Below are positions 28,094 to 37,204 of a DNA stretch of 64,000 bases, piece after piece. The DNA comes from Gallionellaceae bacterium (GTDB lineage: Bacteria > Pseudomonadota > Gammaproteobacteria > Burkholderiales > Gallionellaceae): the NCBI GenBank assembly GCA_030834965.1, contig JAUQWW010000040.1, positions 1 through 64,000 of the forward strand. Reading direction: 5' to 3'. The notes under the pieces are model-generated. The model was given only the letters and a program-made list of their open reading frames with translations, ran no database searches and was not told the origin of the DNA. Position 1 is the first letter of the stretch. The number at the start of each line of letters is the position of its first letter. Position numbers and translations under genes: made by a program.

Positions 28094-29051
28094 GCAAATC
28101 TTCGACTGCATTTGCCGCCGGAACGTGTTCATACAGCACGCGATATACCGCCGCGCTGATTGGCATATCCACATCCAGCCGTTGCGCCAGCCGATGCACT
28201 TCGCGCACGGTATACACGCCCTCTGCCACATGCCCCAGTTGGCGCAGGATGTCCGGCAGCGCCTGTTGTTGTGCCAGCAATATGCCTACCTGGCGGTTGC
28301 GCGATAAATCCCCGGTACAGGTCAGGATCAAATCACCCGCTCCGGACAGCCCCCCCAGCGTTTCCGCGCGCCCCCCCAGCTTCAGTCCCAGCCGTGTCAT
28401 CTCCGCCAGCCCACGCGTAATCAACGCAGCGCGGGCGTTGTGGCCAAAGCCCATGCCATCGGCGATACCGGCTGCGATGGCCAGCACATTCTTGATTGCA
28501 CCACCCACCTCCACCCCGACAATGTCGGTGCTGGAATAGATGCGCAGCCGCGCATGGTGCAGCGACTGCGCGGCCTGCCGGGCAAATTGACCATCGCCGG
28601 ACGCCAGTGTCAGTGCAGTGGGCAACCCGCGCGCCACTTCCAGGGCGAAGCTCGGCCCGGACAGGATGCCATAGCGGAATGCGGGCGGCAGCGTTTCCGC
28701 AGCGATCTGATGCGGCAACTGCGCGGTATCTGCTTCAAATCCCTTGCATGCCCAGATTACCGGAACGGGCGCAGGCAGTTGCGCAATCTGGTGCAACGTG
28801 GTTCGCAGCGCGGCAATCGGCACAGCGACCAGTATAAATTCCGCGCCTGCAAATGCTTCATCCAGATCGGAAGTGAGGTGCAGTGCCTGCGGCAGCGCTG
28901 CCTCCGGCAGGTAGCGCTGGTTGCAGCGGCTGGCGCGCATCGCAGCGATTTGCGCCGCATCACGCGCCCATAGCGTAACACGATGATGTGTCGACAGGCT
29001 GATGGCAAGCGCAGTGCCCCATGCGCCCGCTCCCAGGATGGTGATATTCAT
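28062..29051 (-). CDS. gpsA: Glycerol-3-phosphate dehydrogenase [NAD(P)+]
   Basis: Reduces dihydroxyacetone phosphate to sn-glycerol 3-phosphate for phospholipid synthesis. The 329-residue protein opens with the dinucleotide motif ITILGAGAWGTALAI and has the catalytic-lysine segment GGAIKNVLAIAAGIADG plus NARAALITRGLAEM. Last gene of the secB-side minus-strand series; secB-gpsA neighbourhood is common in proteobacteria. Confidence 0.96.
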   Translation of the reverse strand: MNITILGAGAWGTALAISLSTHHRVTLWARDAAQIAAMRASRCNQRYLPEAALPQALHLTSDLDEAFAGAEFILVAVPIAALRTTLHQIAQLPAPVPVIWACKGFEADTAQLPHQIAAETLPPAFRYGILSGPSFALEVARGLPTALTLASGDGQFARQAAQSLHHARLRIYSSTDIVGVEVGGAIKNVLAIAAGIADGMGFGHNARAALITRGLAEMTRLGLKLGGRAETLGGLSGAGDLILTCTGDLSRNRQVGILLAQQQALPDILRQLGHVAEGVYTVREVHRLAQRLDVDMPISAAVYRVLYEHVPAANAVEDLLNRVPNAEFG

Positions 29052-29077
29052 GGTGTCATGAAGTCAAAAAATGATTC

Positions 29078-29190
29078 AACCACGGAAGACGCAGACAAAA
29101 CCGGAAAAGACATTGCCTTTATTATTTTCACGCCAAGCAGGATGCACGGTCAGGATCGCATTTTCCGTGCAATCCGTGTCTTCTGTGGTT
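29078..29190. repeat. MITE-like inverted-repeat element
   Basis: Arms AACCACGGAAGAC (29078-29090) and its complement with one change (29178-29190) enclose about 87 bases of AT-richer sequence. It fills the 150-base gap between gpsA and the SH3 gene and encodes nothing visible. The arm sequence resembles the ACCACAGAAGACAC-type units scattered in many bacterial genomes. Confidence 0.5.
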
Positions 29191-29203
29191 ATTGCCTGCC
29201 AGA

Positions 29204-29650
29204 TTAGCCGCCCCATACATCAGCCGTCTTGACATAGCCTGTCACACCGTCCTGATGTCGAACCTTGAGCCAGCCGCCTCCCGTGTTTTCCAGCAACTCC
29301 AGCGCCACCTGTTGGCGCGCCTGCAAGACCACAGCAGCGTTTTCCTCAGGCGCCTGGCGCATGGCAGCCAGCGCTGCCGTCACCACCACAAAGCGCTTGT
29401 TGCTCAGCGCACGCTTTTCTATCCAGGACAGACTGCCAGAACTGTCGCGTACCTTGACCCAGCTATCCAGGCTGACCACCTGCTCCAACGGCAGGTAGCG
29501 ACTGACAACGAATAATTTTTTTGCCTTGAGCGAGGGTGCATCATAGAGGATGGCAGAGCCATCCGCGACCGAAACATAGTCCAGCGCGTGGGCGGGGACT
29601 GCTACCGCCAGCAGCGCGGCGCCCAGAACCATAACAGCACGCACACTCAT
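29204..29650 (-). CDS. SH3-domain periplasmic protein
   Basis: 148 residues: signal peptide (VLGAALLAVAVPAHA) followed by two bacterial SH3-like repeats (YVSVADGSAILYDAPSLKAKKLFVVS and FVVVTAALAAMRQAPEENAAVVLQ...). Such proteins often contact peptidoglycan, but no enzymatic domain is present and the specific role is unknown. Three bases after secB. Confidence 0.82.
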   Translation of the reverse strand: MSVRAVMVLGAALLAVAVPAHALDYVSVADGSAILYDAPSLKAKKLFVVSRYLPLEQVVSLDSWVKVRDSSGSLSWIEKRALSNKRFVVVTAALAAMRQAPEENAAVVLQARQQVALELLENTGGGWLKVRHQDGVTGYVKTADVWGG

Positions 29651-29653
29651 GGC

Positions 29654-30130
29654 CTAGTGGGTGGTGGCGGACGCAGCCTCTGCCTGCTGTTTTTTCTGTT
29701 GCTGGTACAGCGCCTCAAAATTGATCGGATTGAGCAACACCGGCGCAAATCCGGCGCGCACCGCCACATCCGACACCACTTCCCGAAGATAGGGATAGAG
29801 GATATTGGGGCAGACAACCCCCAGCACCTGCTCCAGTTCTTCCTGAGGCAGATTGCGCACCTGGAAGATGCCGGCCTGTTTGACCTCGATGAGGAACATC
29901 ACCTTGTCCTTTTCCGCCAGCTTTGCGGTAACCGTGATGGTGATGGATACCTCAAACACACCCTCCCCGACGGGAACGGCCTGGGTATGCAACTGTATGT
30001 CAATCTGCGGATTTACGCGCTCCAGAAAAATTTCTGGCGCATGAGGAATTTCCAGCGACAGATCCTTTACATACAGCTTCTCGATATTGAACAGGGGTTG
30101 TTGCTGTTGTGATGCTGCCGCTTCAGTCAT
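29654..30130 (-). CDS. secB: Protein-export chaperone SecB
   Basis: Tetrameric cytosolic chaperone that keeps preproteins unfolded and delivers them to SecA. 158 residues; core PLFNIEKLYVKDLSLEIPHAPEIF and the late VCPNILYPYLREVVSDVAVRAGFAP segment are diagnostic. Start at 30130 with GAGG upstream; the in-frame extension to 30190 overlaps grxC and is not typical. Confidence 0.96.
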   Translation of the reverse strand: MTEAAASQQQQPLFNIEKLYVKDLSLEIPHAPEIFLERVNPQIDIQLHTQAVPVGEGVFEVSITITVTAKLAEKDKVMFLIEVKQAGIFQVRNLPQEELEQVLGVVCPNILYPYLREVVSDVAVRAGFAPVLLNPINFEALYQQQKKQQAEAASATTH

Positions 30131-30170
30131 TATTTTATCCTCACAAAGTATTTCAGATTCACCAAAGTCA

Positions 30171-30440
30171 TTATTCAATAGCCGTGGCATTCAAAAGCTG
30201 AGCCAATTCACCGCTATGCTCCAGCGCAGCCAGATCGTCATAGCCGCCAACATGACGTGTGCCGATATAAATCTGCGGCACGGTACGCCTGCCGGTCTTT
30301 TCCATCATCGCCACACGCAGCTCGGGTTGCAGGTCGACACGTATTTTTTCTATTTCCGTCACCCCCTTGGCACGCAGCAAACGCTCGGCCATGACGCAAT
30401 ACGGACACACTTCGGTGCAGTACATCAATACGTTCTGCAT
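30171..30440 (-). CDS. grxC: Glutaredoxin 3
   Basis: 89-residue glutaredoxin with the dithiol active site CPYC near residue 12 and the glutathione-binding TVPQIYIG and GGYDDL segments. Start at 30440, two bases after the rhodanese stop. The order rhodanese-grxC-secB is common in betaproteobacteria. Confidence 0.95.
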   Translation of the reverse strand: MQNVLMYCTEVCPYCVMAERLLRAKGVTEIEKIRVDLQPELRVAMMEKTGRRTVPQIYIGTRHVGGYDDLAALEHSGELAQLLNATAIE

Positions 30441-30442
30441 CG

Positions 30443-30868
30443 CTATTTCTCCAGCGGCAAGCCTGCCTTCTGCCATGCCAGCACGCCGCCTTTCAAATTA
30501 TACGCCAGTCCGAACCCGCCCTTGCCCAGCACGGTGCACGCCGCCGCTGAACGCTGGCCGCTGCGGCAGACAACCAGAATGGGGTGCTCGCGGTAGCGCT
30601 CCAGTTCGCCAATGCGTTCACGCAGCTTGCCGAGCGGGATGAGTTTCGCATTCAGCAGGTGTCCTCCCTTGAATTCACTCTCTTCGCGCACGTCCAGAAT
30701 GACTGCATTCTTGTGGTTGATCAATTGCAGAGAAGCGGCAGTATCCACCTCCTTCACCCCGCGCATGCGGTTTCCCACAAACGACCACAACAGCATCAGG
30801 CCGCTGGTTACCGCCATCAGAATGGTCCAGATATTATCTTGTACGAACTGCAAGCTGATACTCCTCAT
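30443..30868 (-). CDS. Membrane-anchored rhodanese-like protein
   Basis: 141 residues: an N-terminal membrane helix (residues about 12-30) and a single rhodanese domain with ILDVREESEFKGGHL and the active-site loop VVCRSGQRSAAA, where the Cys is the predicted sulfur carrier. Probably handles sulfane sulfur near the inner membrane. The start lies 35 bases inside the end of the upstream ligase gene. Confidence 0.9.
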   Translation of the reverse strand: MRSISLQFVQDNIWTILMAVTSGLMLLWSFVGNRMRGVKEVDTAASLQLINHKNAVILDVREESEFKGGHLLNAKLIPLGKLRERIGELERYREHPILVVCRSGQRSAAACTVLGKGGFGLAYNLKGGVLAWQKAGLPLEK

Positions 30869-32618
30869 ATTTTTTGAGCGCGAATTCTAGCAGAGCAGCG
30901 AAATGCACGGGGTCTTTCTGCGCCAGGGTGCGCAACTTCTCGCGCTCCGCCGGGAATTCAGCTGGAAACGCCCAGATGGACCGCTCGATCTGCAATTGTG
31001 CCGCCGCCTGCTCGCCGGATAGCGCCATAAGAAACGCTTCGCGGTACGCCACGGGGCTGGCCGGCAGAAAGCGAACTACGCTGCTGTTCAGTTCGCGCTT
31101 AGCCCCCAGATGGTCGGCATTCACTTCTATCATGTTGCTCATCACCAACTCGGCATAGGGTTGCAGCAAGGCTTGCTTGTGCGTCGCCACCAAGCCCTCA
31201 TTTACGGCCCGGAAATAATTTTCATCAACAGCGGATGTCGGCCGCATGCTGCGCATGCCCTCCAGCTTGCGGTAACCCTGCCACACCTGCATCAATGACA
31301 GCACGCCAAGCAACAATATGGCCGCCACCGACAAACGCCCTACGCCACGCAATTCCAGACGATAGGTGGTATTGTCCAGCATGCCCAGGGTCAGCGCGGC
31401 CACACCAATGAAATAGGCATACCACAGCGGATATTCCACCAAGCTGTGGATACCCAACACCGCAAGCAATCCGTAACCCCACCAGTGGTAAAAGCTACGC
31501 GATGCGCTGTATGCCTGGCGCAGCCACAGCGCCAGCGTGCCGAACAATATGAACAGCCCAGCCACACCCATTTCTGCGGCGATCTGCATCACCATATTAT
31601 GGGCGTTGTTATATATGCCCTGAATGATGGTATTGCGCAGCGACGGGCCAAGCATAAAGTGTTGCCAGCCGAACTGGCCGAAACCCGCACCCAGCCAGGG
31701 ATTCTGCGTGAAGATCAACCACGCCTCGTGCCATAAATGCAGCCGGATACTGCGGCCGCCCGCCTGACTGGTCAGGCGCTCCACAGCGGTGACGGCGTCA
31801 GGAGGCCCGGCCAGCCAGGGAATCATCACGACCAGGTGCATCAAACCAAAACCCAGAAGCAACAACAGGCTGTAACGCAACAACGGCAGATACATGTTGT
31901 CGCGGCGCCGCCACAGAAAGGACATCGCTATCATGAATAGAAGGTACAACCACGAACTGCGTGACCCGCTCAATACCAGCACGAATAGCAGCGGTGCCGC
32001 CAGCAGCGCAACTAGCCACATGTGCAATCGCAAGCGCAGACGCAACAGGCCAAGCGAGATCAGCCCCAGCATGATGTAATTGGCATAGTGGTTGGGCTGC
32101 GCCACATTGCCATACACTGCACCAGAAACCTTGACTGCGACCAAGGTATCGAGAAACGTGTGCAACCGATAATATTGCAATATTCCTGCCATCGCATTCA
32201 GCTCCGCTCCCAGCAACAGGAACGCAGCCAGCACAGTGGCCAGTACAGGCAGGCCAAACTCCTCGCGTAACCTGTGGCCCAACATGATCAGCAGCGCCGC
32301 CCACATCAAATACAGGGACGTCAGTAGCGTATGGCTAAAATACGCCACCTTGCCCAGCGCAAACTGCACCACGATAAGAAGCATCAGCCCGATGGGCAGC
32401 ATGACGATGCGCGGAATTTCCGGCTGCTGCCAATAGCGCTTCGTCATCAGCAAAGGCATGGCGCACAAGCCGAGCATGGCGGCGCCCCATTCCTGATAGA
32501 AGGTGGTAAGCGGAAAGTGGTGGCGGTAATACAGAAACGGCAAAGCCCACATCAACCCGATAGACACCAGGCTGACGTGGGCGTAGCGTATCGGACCGAA
32601 TGCCGGTTTGCTTAGCAA
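30834..32618 (-). CDS. PglL/Wzy-family O-oligosaccharyltransferase or O-antigen ligase
   Basis: 594-residue inner-membrane protein with about 11-12 membrane segments, a Wzy_C core (QPNHYANYIMLGL, SGSRSSWLYLLF, and a large periplasmic loop with GFGQFGWQHF and NAHNMVMQIAAEMG) and a soluble C-terminal part. This organisation fits PglL/PilO-type ligases, which glycosylate type IV pilins and other proteins. A role in modifying the two MSHA pilins encoded some 10 kb away is an inference; lipopolysaccharide ligase is the alternative. Confidence 0.8.
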   Translation of the reverse strand: MLSKPAFGPIRYAHVSLVSIGLMWALPFLYYRHHFPLTTFYQEWGAAMLGLCAMPLLMTKRYWQQPEIPRIVMLPIGLMLLIVVQFALGKVAYFSHTLLTSLYLMWAALLIMLGHRLREEFGLPVLATVLAAFLLLGAELNAMAGILQYYRLHTFLDTLVAVKVSGAVYGNVAQPNHYANYIMLGLISLGLLRLRLRLHMWLVALLAAPLLFVLVLSGSRSSWLYLLFMIAMSFLWRRRDNMYLPLLRYSLLLLLGFGLMHLVVMIPWLAGPPDAVTAVERLTSQAGGRSIRLHLWHEAWLIFTQNPWLGAGFGQFGWQHFMLGPSLRNTIIQGIYNNAHNMVMQIAAEMGVAGLFILFGTLALWLRQAYSASRSFYHWWGYGLLAVLGIHSLVEYPLWYAYFIGVAALTLGMLDNTTYRLELRGVGRLSVAAILLLGVLSLMQVWQGYRKLEGMRSMRPTSAVDENYFRAVNEGLVATHKQALLQPYAELVMSNMIEVNADHLGAKRELNSSVVRFLPASPVAYREAFLMALSGEQAAAQLQIERSIWAFPAEFPAEREKLRTLAQKDPVHFAALLEFALKKYEEYQLAVRTR

Positions 32619-32824
32619 CTGCCGCCTTTGATCCCGAATTTTGCCAGAATATTATTCAGTGGGCAGAAGCGGGTAAAACCGCTCTGGAAAAGGTTCAGGC
32701 CGACAAAGGCGGTAAAAAAAAGAAAGTTCTTGCTGACGAATAGCGGACTGCCTTCTACGCCCAACGACAGGGAAAGCAGGACAAAAAATCCCGCAACAAT
32801 TCGAACGATACGTTCTGCATTCAT
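32612..32824 (-). CDS. DUF2892 (YgaP-type) membrane protein
   Basis: 70 residues with two membrane segments. The pattern ERIVRIVAGFF... and FTRFCPLNNILAKFG matches the DUF2892 family, which is the membrane domain fused to rhodanese in E. coli YgaP. It lies 31 bases after the RND gene and overlaps the ligase gene by 7 bases. A separate rhodanese gene follows further down the same strand. Confidence 0.85.
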   Translation of the reverse strand: MNAERIVRIVAGFFVLLSLSLGVEGSPLFVSKNFLFFTAFVGLNLFQSGFTRFCPLNNILAKFGIKGGSC

Positions 32825-32855
32825 GGACTACTCTCCTTCTCTTGGTTAAAAAATT

Positions 32856-35800
32856 TTACCCGAATTTCTTGTACAGCGTGGCGTAATACAGCACCGGGAT
32901 CACCACCAGCGTCAGCAAGGTGGAAACCAGGATGCCGAAAATCAGCGCGATGGCCAGCCCGTTGAAGATCGGATCATCCAGGATAAACAGCGCGCCCAGC
33001 ATGGCGGCCAGCCCGGTCAGGATAATAGGTTTGGCACGCGCGCTGGCTGCCGCAATGACGGCCTGCTGCAACCCCACGCCGTCGCGCAATTGCAGATTGA
33101 CGAAGTCCACCAGCAGGATGGAATTGCGCACGATGATGCCGGCCAGCGCGATCATGCCTATCATGGAAGTCGCGGTGAATTGCGAACCGAGCAAGGCATG
33201 CCCCGGCATCACGCCAATGATGGTGAGCGGGATCGGCGCCATGATGATGAGCGGCACCAGATAGCTCTTGAATTGCGCCACCACCAGCAGATAGATCAGC
33301 ATCAACCCTACCGCATAGGCAATACCCATGTCGCGGAAGGTCTCGAAGGTCACCTGCCATTCGCCGTCCCACTTCAGCGCATAAGCCGCATAAGGATTGG
33401 AAGGCGTATTGAAATACCAGCTTTGCAGCATTCCGCCCTCTGCCAGCTCCTTATTCTTGAGCTTGCCATCGATCCCAAACATGCCGTACAGCGGGCTGTC
33501 CAGCTTGCCTGCCATGTCGCCGAACACATACACCACTGGCAGCAGGTCCTTGTGATAGATCGGGTAATCGCGCTCCACCGGCACGACCTGCACCAACTCG
33601 GACAATGGAACCAGTACATCCCCTTGGGCAACACCATCGCGTGCGCGCACCTTGAGCTTGAGCACATCTTCGATGCGGCTGCGGTTTTCCGCAGGCAGGC
33701 CGAGGCGCAACGGCAATGCATATTTTGCGGTATCGTCGTGCAAAGAGGTCACATTCTGCCCGGCCAGCGCGACATGAATTGCATCCACGATGTCGCGCGG
33801 CGCCACGCCGAGCAGGGCCGCCTTGCTCTGCAGCACATGCAGCACCAGCTTGGGCGCGGCTTCAGTTACGCTGTCGTCGATAGCGACGATATCCGCGGTG
33901 TTGGCGAACTGCGCGCGCACTATGCCCGCCACCTTGCGTGCGCCGTCATAATCCGGCCCGTATATCTCCGCCACGATGGGCGACATTACCGGCGGGCCAG
34001 GCGGCACCTCGACGATTTTCACCTTCGCCTTCCACTTTTCTGCAATCGCCTCGATCGGTTCACGCACGCTGCTGGCAATCTGATGGCTGCTGCGCTCGCG
34101 CTCATGCTTGGCTCTCAGGTTTACCTGAATATCGCCCTGCTCGCTGGCTGTGCGCAGATAATACTGGCGTACCAGCCCATTGAAATTGATCGGGGCAGCC
34201 GTGCCTGCATAGCCCTGATAGTCTGTCACGTCCGGCACCGTGGCGAGGTATGCGCCAATCTCGTGCAGCACGGCGGAGGTCTGCTCCAGGGCCGTGCCGC
34301 TCGGCATGTCCACCACCACCTGGAATTCGGACTTGTTGTCGAACGGCAGCATTTTCAGCACCACCAGCTTGACCCCCGCCAACGCCACGGCAAGAAACAA
34401 TCCGGCAAAAATGGCCAGCCAGAGTTTGCGCCGGGCCGATTTGCCTTTTTCGCGATTGAGAAAGGGGGTCAGGCGCGCACTGAAGAAACGCGTCAGCGCG
34501 CTATCATGTTCATCCTTGGTTGCCGCATGGTGAGAAGCGGAAAAGCGCAACGCCAGCCACGGGGTGATGACAAACGCCACTGCCAGCGAGATCAGCATGC
34601 CCATGCTGGCGTTGATCGGAATGGGGCTCATATACGGCCCCATCAGGCCGCTGACAAACGCCATCGGCAGCAATGCGGCAATCACCGCGAACGTGGCCAG
34701 AATGGTTGGACCGCCGACTTCGTCCACAGCTTCCGGGATGACCTCGGACAGAGGCTGGCCCTTTGACAGTACGCGCTTTCGGTGGATGTTCTCAACTACC
34801 ACGATGGCATCGTCCACCAGTATGCCGATGGAAAAGATCAGCGCGAACAGCGACACGCGGTTAAGCGTAAAGCCCCACGCCCACGAGGCAAACAGCGTGA
34901 CTGCGAGCGTAAGTATCACCGCAACACCCACAATGAAAGCCTCGCGCCGGCCCAGCGCCATCCACACCAATGCGATCACCGCCGTGGTGGCGAAGATCAG
35001 TTTCTGGATCAGCTTCATCGCCTTGTCGTTGGCGGTCTCGCCGTAGTTGCGCGTGACGGTGACATGCACGTCGGAAGGGATCACGCTGCCCTTCAACTCT
35101 TCCACGCGCTTGAGCAGCTTATTGGCAACTTCGACCGCATTTTCGCCCGGCTTCTTGCTCACTGCCACGGTCACAGCGGTGAATTCGCCTCTGGCCTGGA
35201 TTCCCTTGTCAGCCGCCGCTGCGCCCGCTCCCAGCCATACATAGCTGGATGGCTGATCGGCGCCATCCAGCACCTCCGCCACATCGCGCAAATAAACCGG
35301 CTTGCCGCCGGCCACGCCCACCACCAGCTGGCTTACTTCCTGCGCATTGCTCAGGAAATTGCCGGTCTGCACCAGCACTTCGCGGTTGTCCTGCGTCAGA
35401 CTCCCAGCATTCTGCGATATGTTGGCAGCCTGCAAGGCGGCACGCACATCCTGCACCGACAAATGATACGCATTGAGCGTTTCCGGATTGAGCAGCACGC
35501 GCACCATACGCTGGGTTGCCCCTATGGTGTGCACTTCACGCGTCCCCTTTACACGCTTCAGCTCGGACTCGATTGCATGCGCTACCTGGGTCAGTGCCAG
35601 CCCGCCGCCGACTGCTTCCTCGCGCCACAGCGTGAGCGCCACGACTGGCACATCGTCTATGCCCTTGGCCTTGATCAGCGGCGGCAACACGCCCAGCGTG
35701 GGTGGCAGCCAATCGGCATTCGAATTGATTACATCATAGAGCTTGACCATGGAAGGGCCGTGCTGCTCACCTACCTTGAACTGCACGGTAAGCACCGCCA

Positions 35801-36077
35801 TGCCCGGCTGCGACACCGAGTACACATGATCCATCCCGGCAATCTGCGACAGCACCTGTTCGGCCGGAGTAGCGACGGTACGCGCCACATCCTGTGCAGA
35901 TGCGCCGGGATAGGCGATCAGTACGTTCGCCATGGTGACGTTGATCTGCGGCTCTTCCTCGCGCGGCGTGACCAGCACGGCGAATAAACCCAGCAGCATC
36001 GCTACCAGCGCCAGCAACGGCGTGATCTGGCTGTGCAGGAAATGCTTGGCGATGCGCCCGGAGATTCCCATACCCAT
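32856..36077 (-). CDS. RND efflux transporter permease
   Basis: 1,073-residue inner-membrane proton-driven pump of the AcrB/HAE superfamily. N-terminal helix, two large periplasmic loops and twelve membrane helices; TM4 carries the acidic pair in GILVDDAIVVVENI. The N-terminus (TPREEEPQINVTMANV) is typical of a subgroup of RND pumps with short adaptors. Its start overlaps the adaptor stop by one base. No outer-membrane channel gene is adjacent. The substrate is unknown; the sulfide-type regulator upstream suggests a link to sulfur stress. Confidence 0.93.
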   Translation of the reverse strand: MGMGISGRIAKHFLHSQITPLLALVAMLLGLFAVLVTPREEEPQINVTMANVLIAYPGASAQDVARTVATPAEQVLSQIAGMDHVYSVSQPGMAVLTVQFKVGEQHGPSMVKLYDVINSNADWLPPTLGVLPPLIKAKGIDDVPVVALTLWREEAVGGGLALTQVAHAIESELKRVKGTREVHTIGATQRMVRVLLNPETLNAYHLSVQDVRAALQAANISQNAGSLTQDNREVLVQTGNFLSNAQEVSQLVVGVAGGKPVYLRDVAEVLDGADQPSSYVWLGAGAAAADKGIQARGEFTAVTVAVSKKPGENAVEVANKLLKRVEELKGSVIPSDVHVTVTRNYGETANDKAMKLIQKLIFATTAVIALVWMALGRREAFIVGVAVILTLAVTLFASWAWGFTLNRVSLFALIFSIGILVDDAIVVVENIHRKRVLSKGQPLSEVIPEAVDEVGGPTILATFAVIAALLPMAFVSGLMGPYMSPIPINASMGMLISLAVAFVITPWLALRFSASHHAATKDEHDSALTRFFSARLTPFLNREKGKSARRKLWLAIFAGLFLAVALAGVKLVVLKMLPFDNKSEFQVVVDMPSGTALEQTSAVLHEIGAYLATVPDVTDYQGYAGTAAPINFNGLVRQYYLRTASEQGDIQVNLRAKHERERSSHQIASSVREPIEAIAEKWKAKVKIVEVPPGPPVMSPIVAEIYGPDYDGARKVAGIVRAQFANTADIVAIDDSVTEAAPKLVLHVLQSKAALLGVAPRDIVDAIHVALAGQNVTSLHDDTAKYALPLRLGLPAENRSRIEDVLKLKVRARDGVAQGDVLVPLSELVQVVPVERDYPIYHKDLLPVVYVFGDMAGKLDSPLYGMFGIDGKLKNKELAEGGMLQSWYFNTPSNPYAAYALKWDGEWQVTFETFRDMGIAYAVGLMLIYLLVVAQFKSYLVPLIIMAPIPLTIIGVMPGHALLGSQFTATSMIGMIALAGIIVRNSILLVDFVNLQLRDGVGLQQAVIAAASARAKPIILTGLAAMLGALFILDDPIFNGLAIALIFGILVSTLLTLVVIPVLYYATLYKKFG

Positions 36078-37138
36078 TATTTTTTCGCCTGTTGTGCCAG
36101 CGCCATGCCCGCCTTGATGGCATCCAGCGCGACACGCTCGCCCGAATTCAATCCGGCCAGCACTTCAATCTCGTCCTGACCTGCTGTCTGGCCCAGGCGT
36201 ACCTGGCGCAGCTTCACCACGCCCTTGTCATCGACTACATATACCGCCACCACCTCGCTGCGGCGTACGACTGCACTGGCCGGGACAAGCAGCTTGTTCG
36301 CCTTGCCCACCACAAAATGCACGCGCACGAACATGCCGGGGTATACGTTTCCCTCCTTGGCGCCTGCTTCACTGGCCGGCAGGTAGACGCGCACCTGCGT
36401 GCTGTGCGTGCGTGCGTCGGCGGCGGGCTGCACCGACACCGAAACAGCCTGCGCCCGGCGCTTGAGCGAGGGCAGTTCCACTGTTGCCTGCGGGCGCGCA
36501 CCGATGTCTGCCAGCCTGTCCTGGGGCACGCTGACGATGGCGCGCATCTCCGCCGGATCGAAGCCGGTCATCAGCGGCTTGCCGACCGTGACCATTTCGC
36601 CCAGCTCCACCAGGCGCGCCGCCACAATCCCGGCGTAGGGCGCAACCACGGCGGTGTAGCCATGGGCCAGCGCCGACTGCCCGGCGCCGGCCTCGCTCGC
36701 CGCGGCCTGTGCCAGCGCTACCTTGTAATCGGCCTGCGCCTTGTCCAGCGCGGCCTGGCTGATGAATTTCTGTGCAAACAACTGGCGCGCGCGCTCATAA
36801 TTGGACTTGGCATTCTGCATGGCGGCCTGCGCCTGCATCACCTGCGCCTGGCTGCCTGCCACCGCCTGCGCCGCCTCGCGCTCGTCGATACGCAGGATAA
36901 CCTGGCCCTTCCTGACGCTATCGCCGACATCGAAGTTGATTTCCTTCACGCGTCCGGCAATTTGTGCCGACACGGTGGATTGCCGGACCGCCTCCACCAC
37001 ACCGTCGGCACTATAGGTTTGTGCCACCTCGCGATACTGCGCCGGCGCAACGGCAAGCTGCTCCGCCGCCTGTGCAGGCAGCATAGCCACTCCAATAGCA
37101 GAACCCAGTACCAGCAAACACAGCGCGCGATGCTTCAT
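36077..37138 (-). CDS. RND efflux periplasmic adaptor subunit
   Basis: About 353 residues: signal peptide ending PAQA, barrel-sandwich lipoyl-like halves (GRVKEINFDVGDSVRKGQVILRIDE and the later AVVAPYAGIVAARLVELGEMVTVGKPL), a coiled-coil hairpin near 85-160 and a beta-barrel domain. Links the pump to an outer-membrane channel. Start at 37138 (MKHRALC). Its promoter overlaps an 18-bp palindrome. Confidence 0.93.
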   Translation of the reverse strand: MKHRALCLLVLGSAIGVAMLPAQAAEQLAVAPAQYREVAQTYSADGVVEAVRQSTVSAQIAGRVKEINFDVGDSVRKGQVILRIDEREAAQAVAGSQAQVMQAQAAMQNAKSNYERARQLFAQKFISQAALDKAQADYKVALAQAAASEAGAGQSALAHGYTAVVAPYAGIVAARLVELGEMVTVGKPLMTGFDPAEMRAIVSVPQDRLADIGARPQATVELPSLKRRAQAVSVSVQPAADARTHSTQVRVYLPASEAGAKEGNVYPGMFVRVHFVVGKANKLLVPASAVVRRSEVVAVYVVDDKGVVKLRQVRLGQTAGQDEIEVLAGLNSGERVALDAIKAGMALAQQAKK

Positions 37139-37166
37139 TCGGATCACCCATCCACACAATTAACAA

Positions 37167-37199
37167 TATTAGAATATTCTAATACACAACAAAAAGCAA
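37167..37199 (-). promoter_or_regulatory. Promoter with ArsR-type operator of the efflux operon
   Basis: A perfect 18-bp palindrome, TATTAGAATATTCTAATA (37167-37184), lies between the regulator gene and the adaptor gene. On the minus strand TTGCTT (37194-37199), a 17-base spacer and TATTCT (37171-37176) form a plausible sigma-70 promoter whose -10 box lies in the palindrome. A repressor bound there would block transcription. AT-rich operators of this form are typical of ArsR/BigR proteins. Confidence 0.75.
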
Positions 37200-37204
37200 T
37201 CCGG

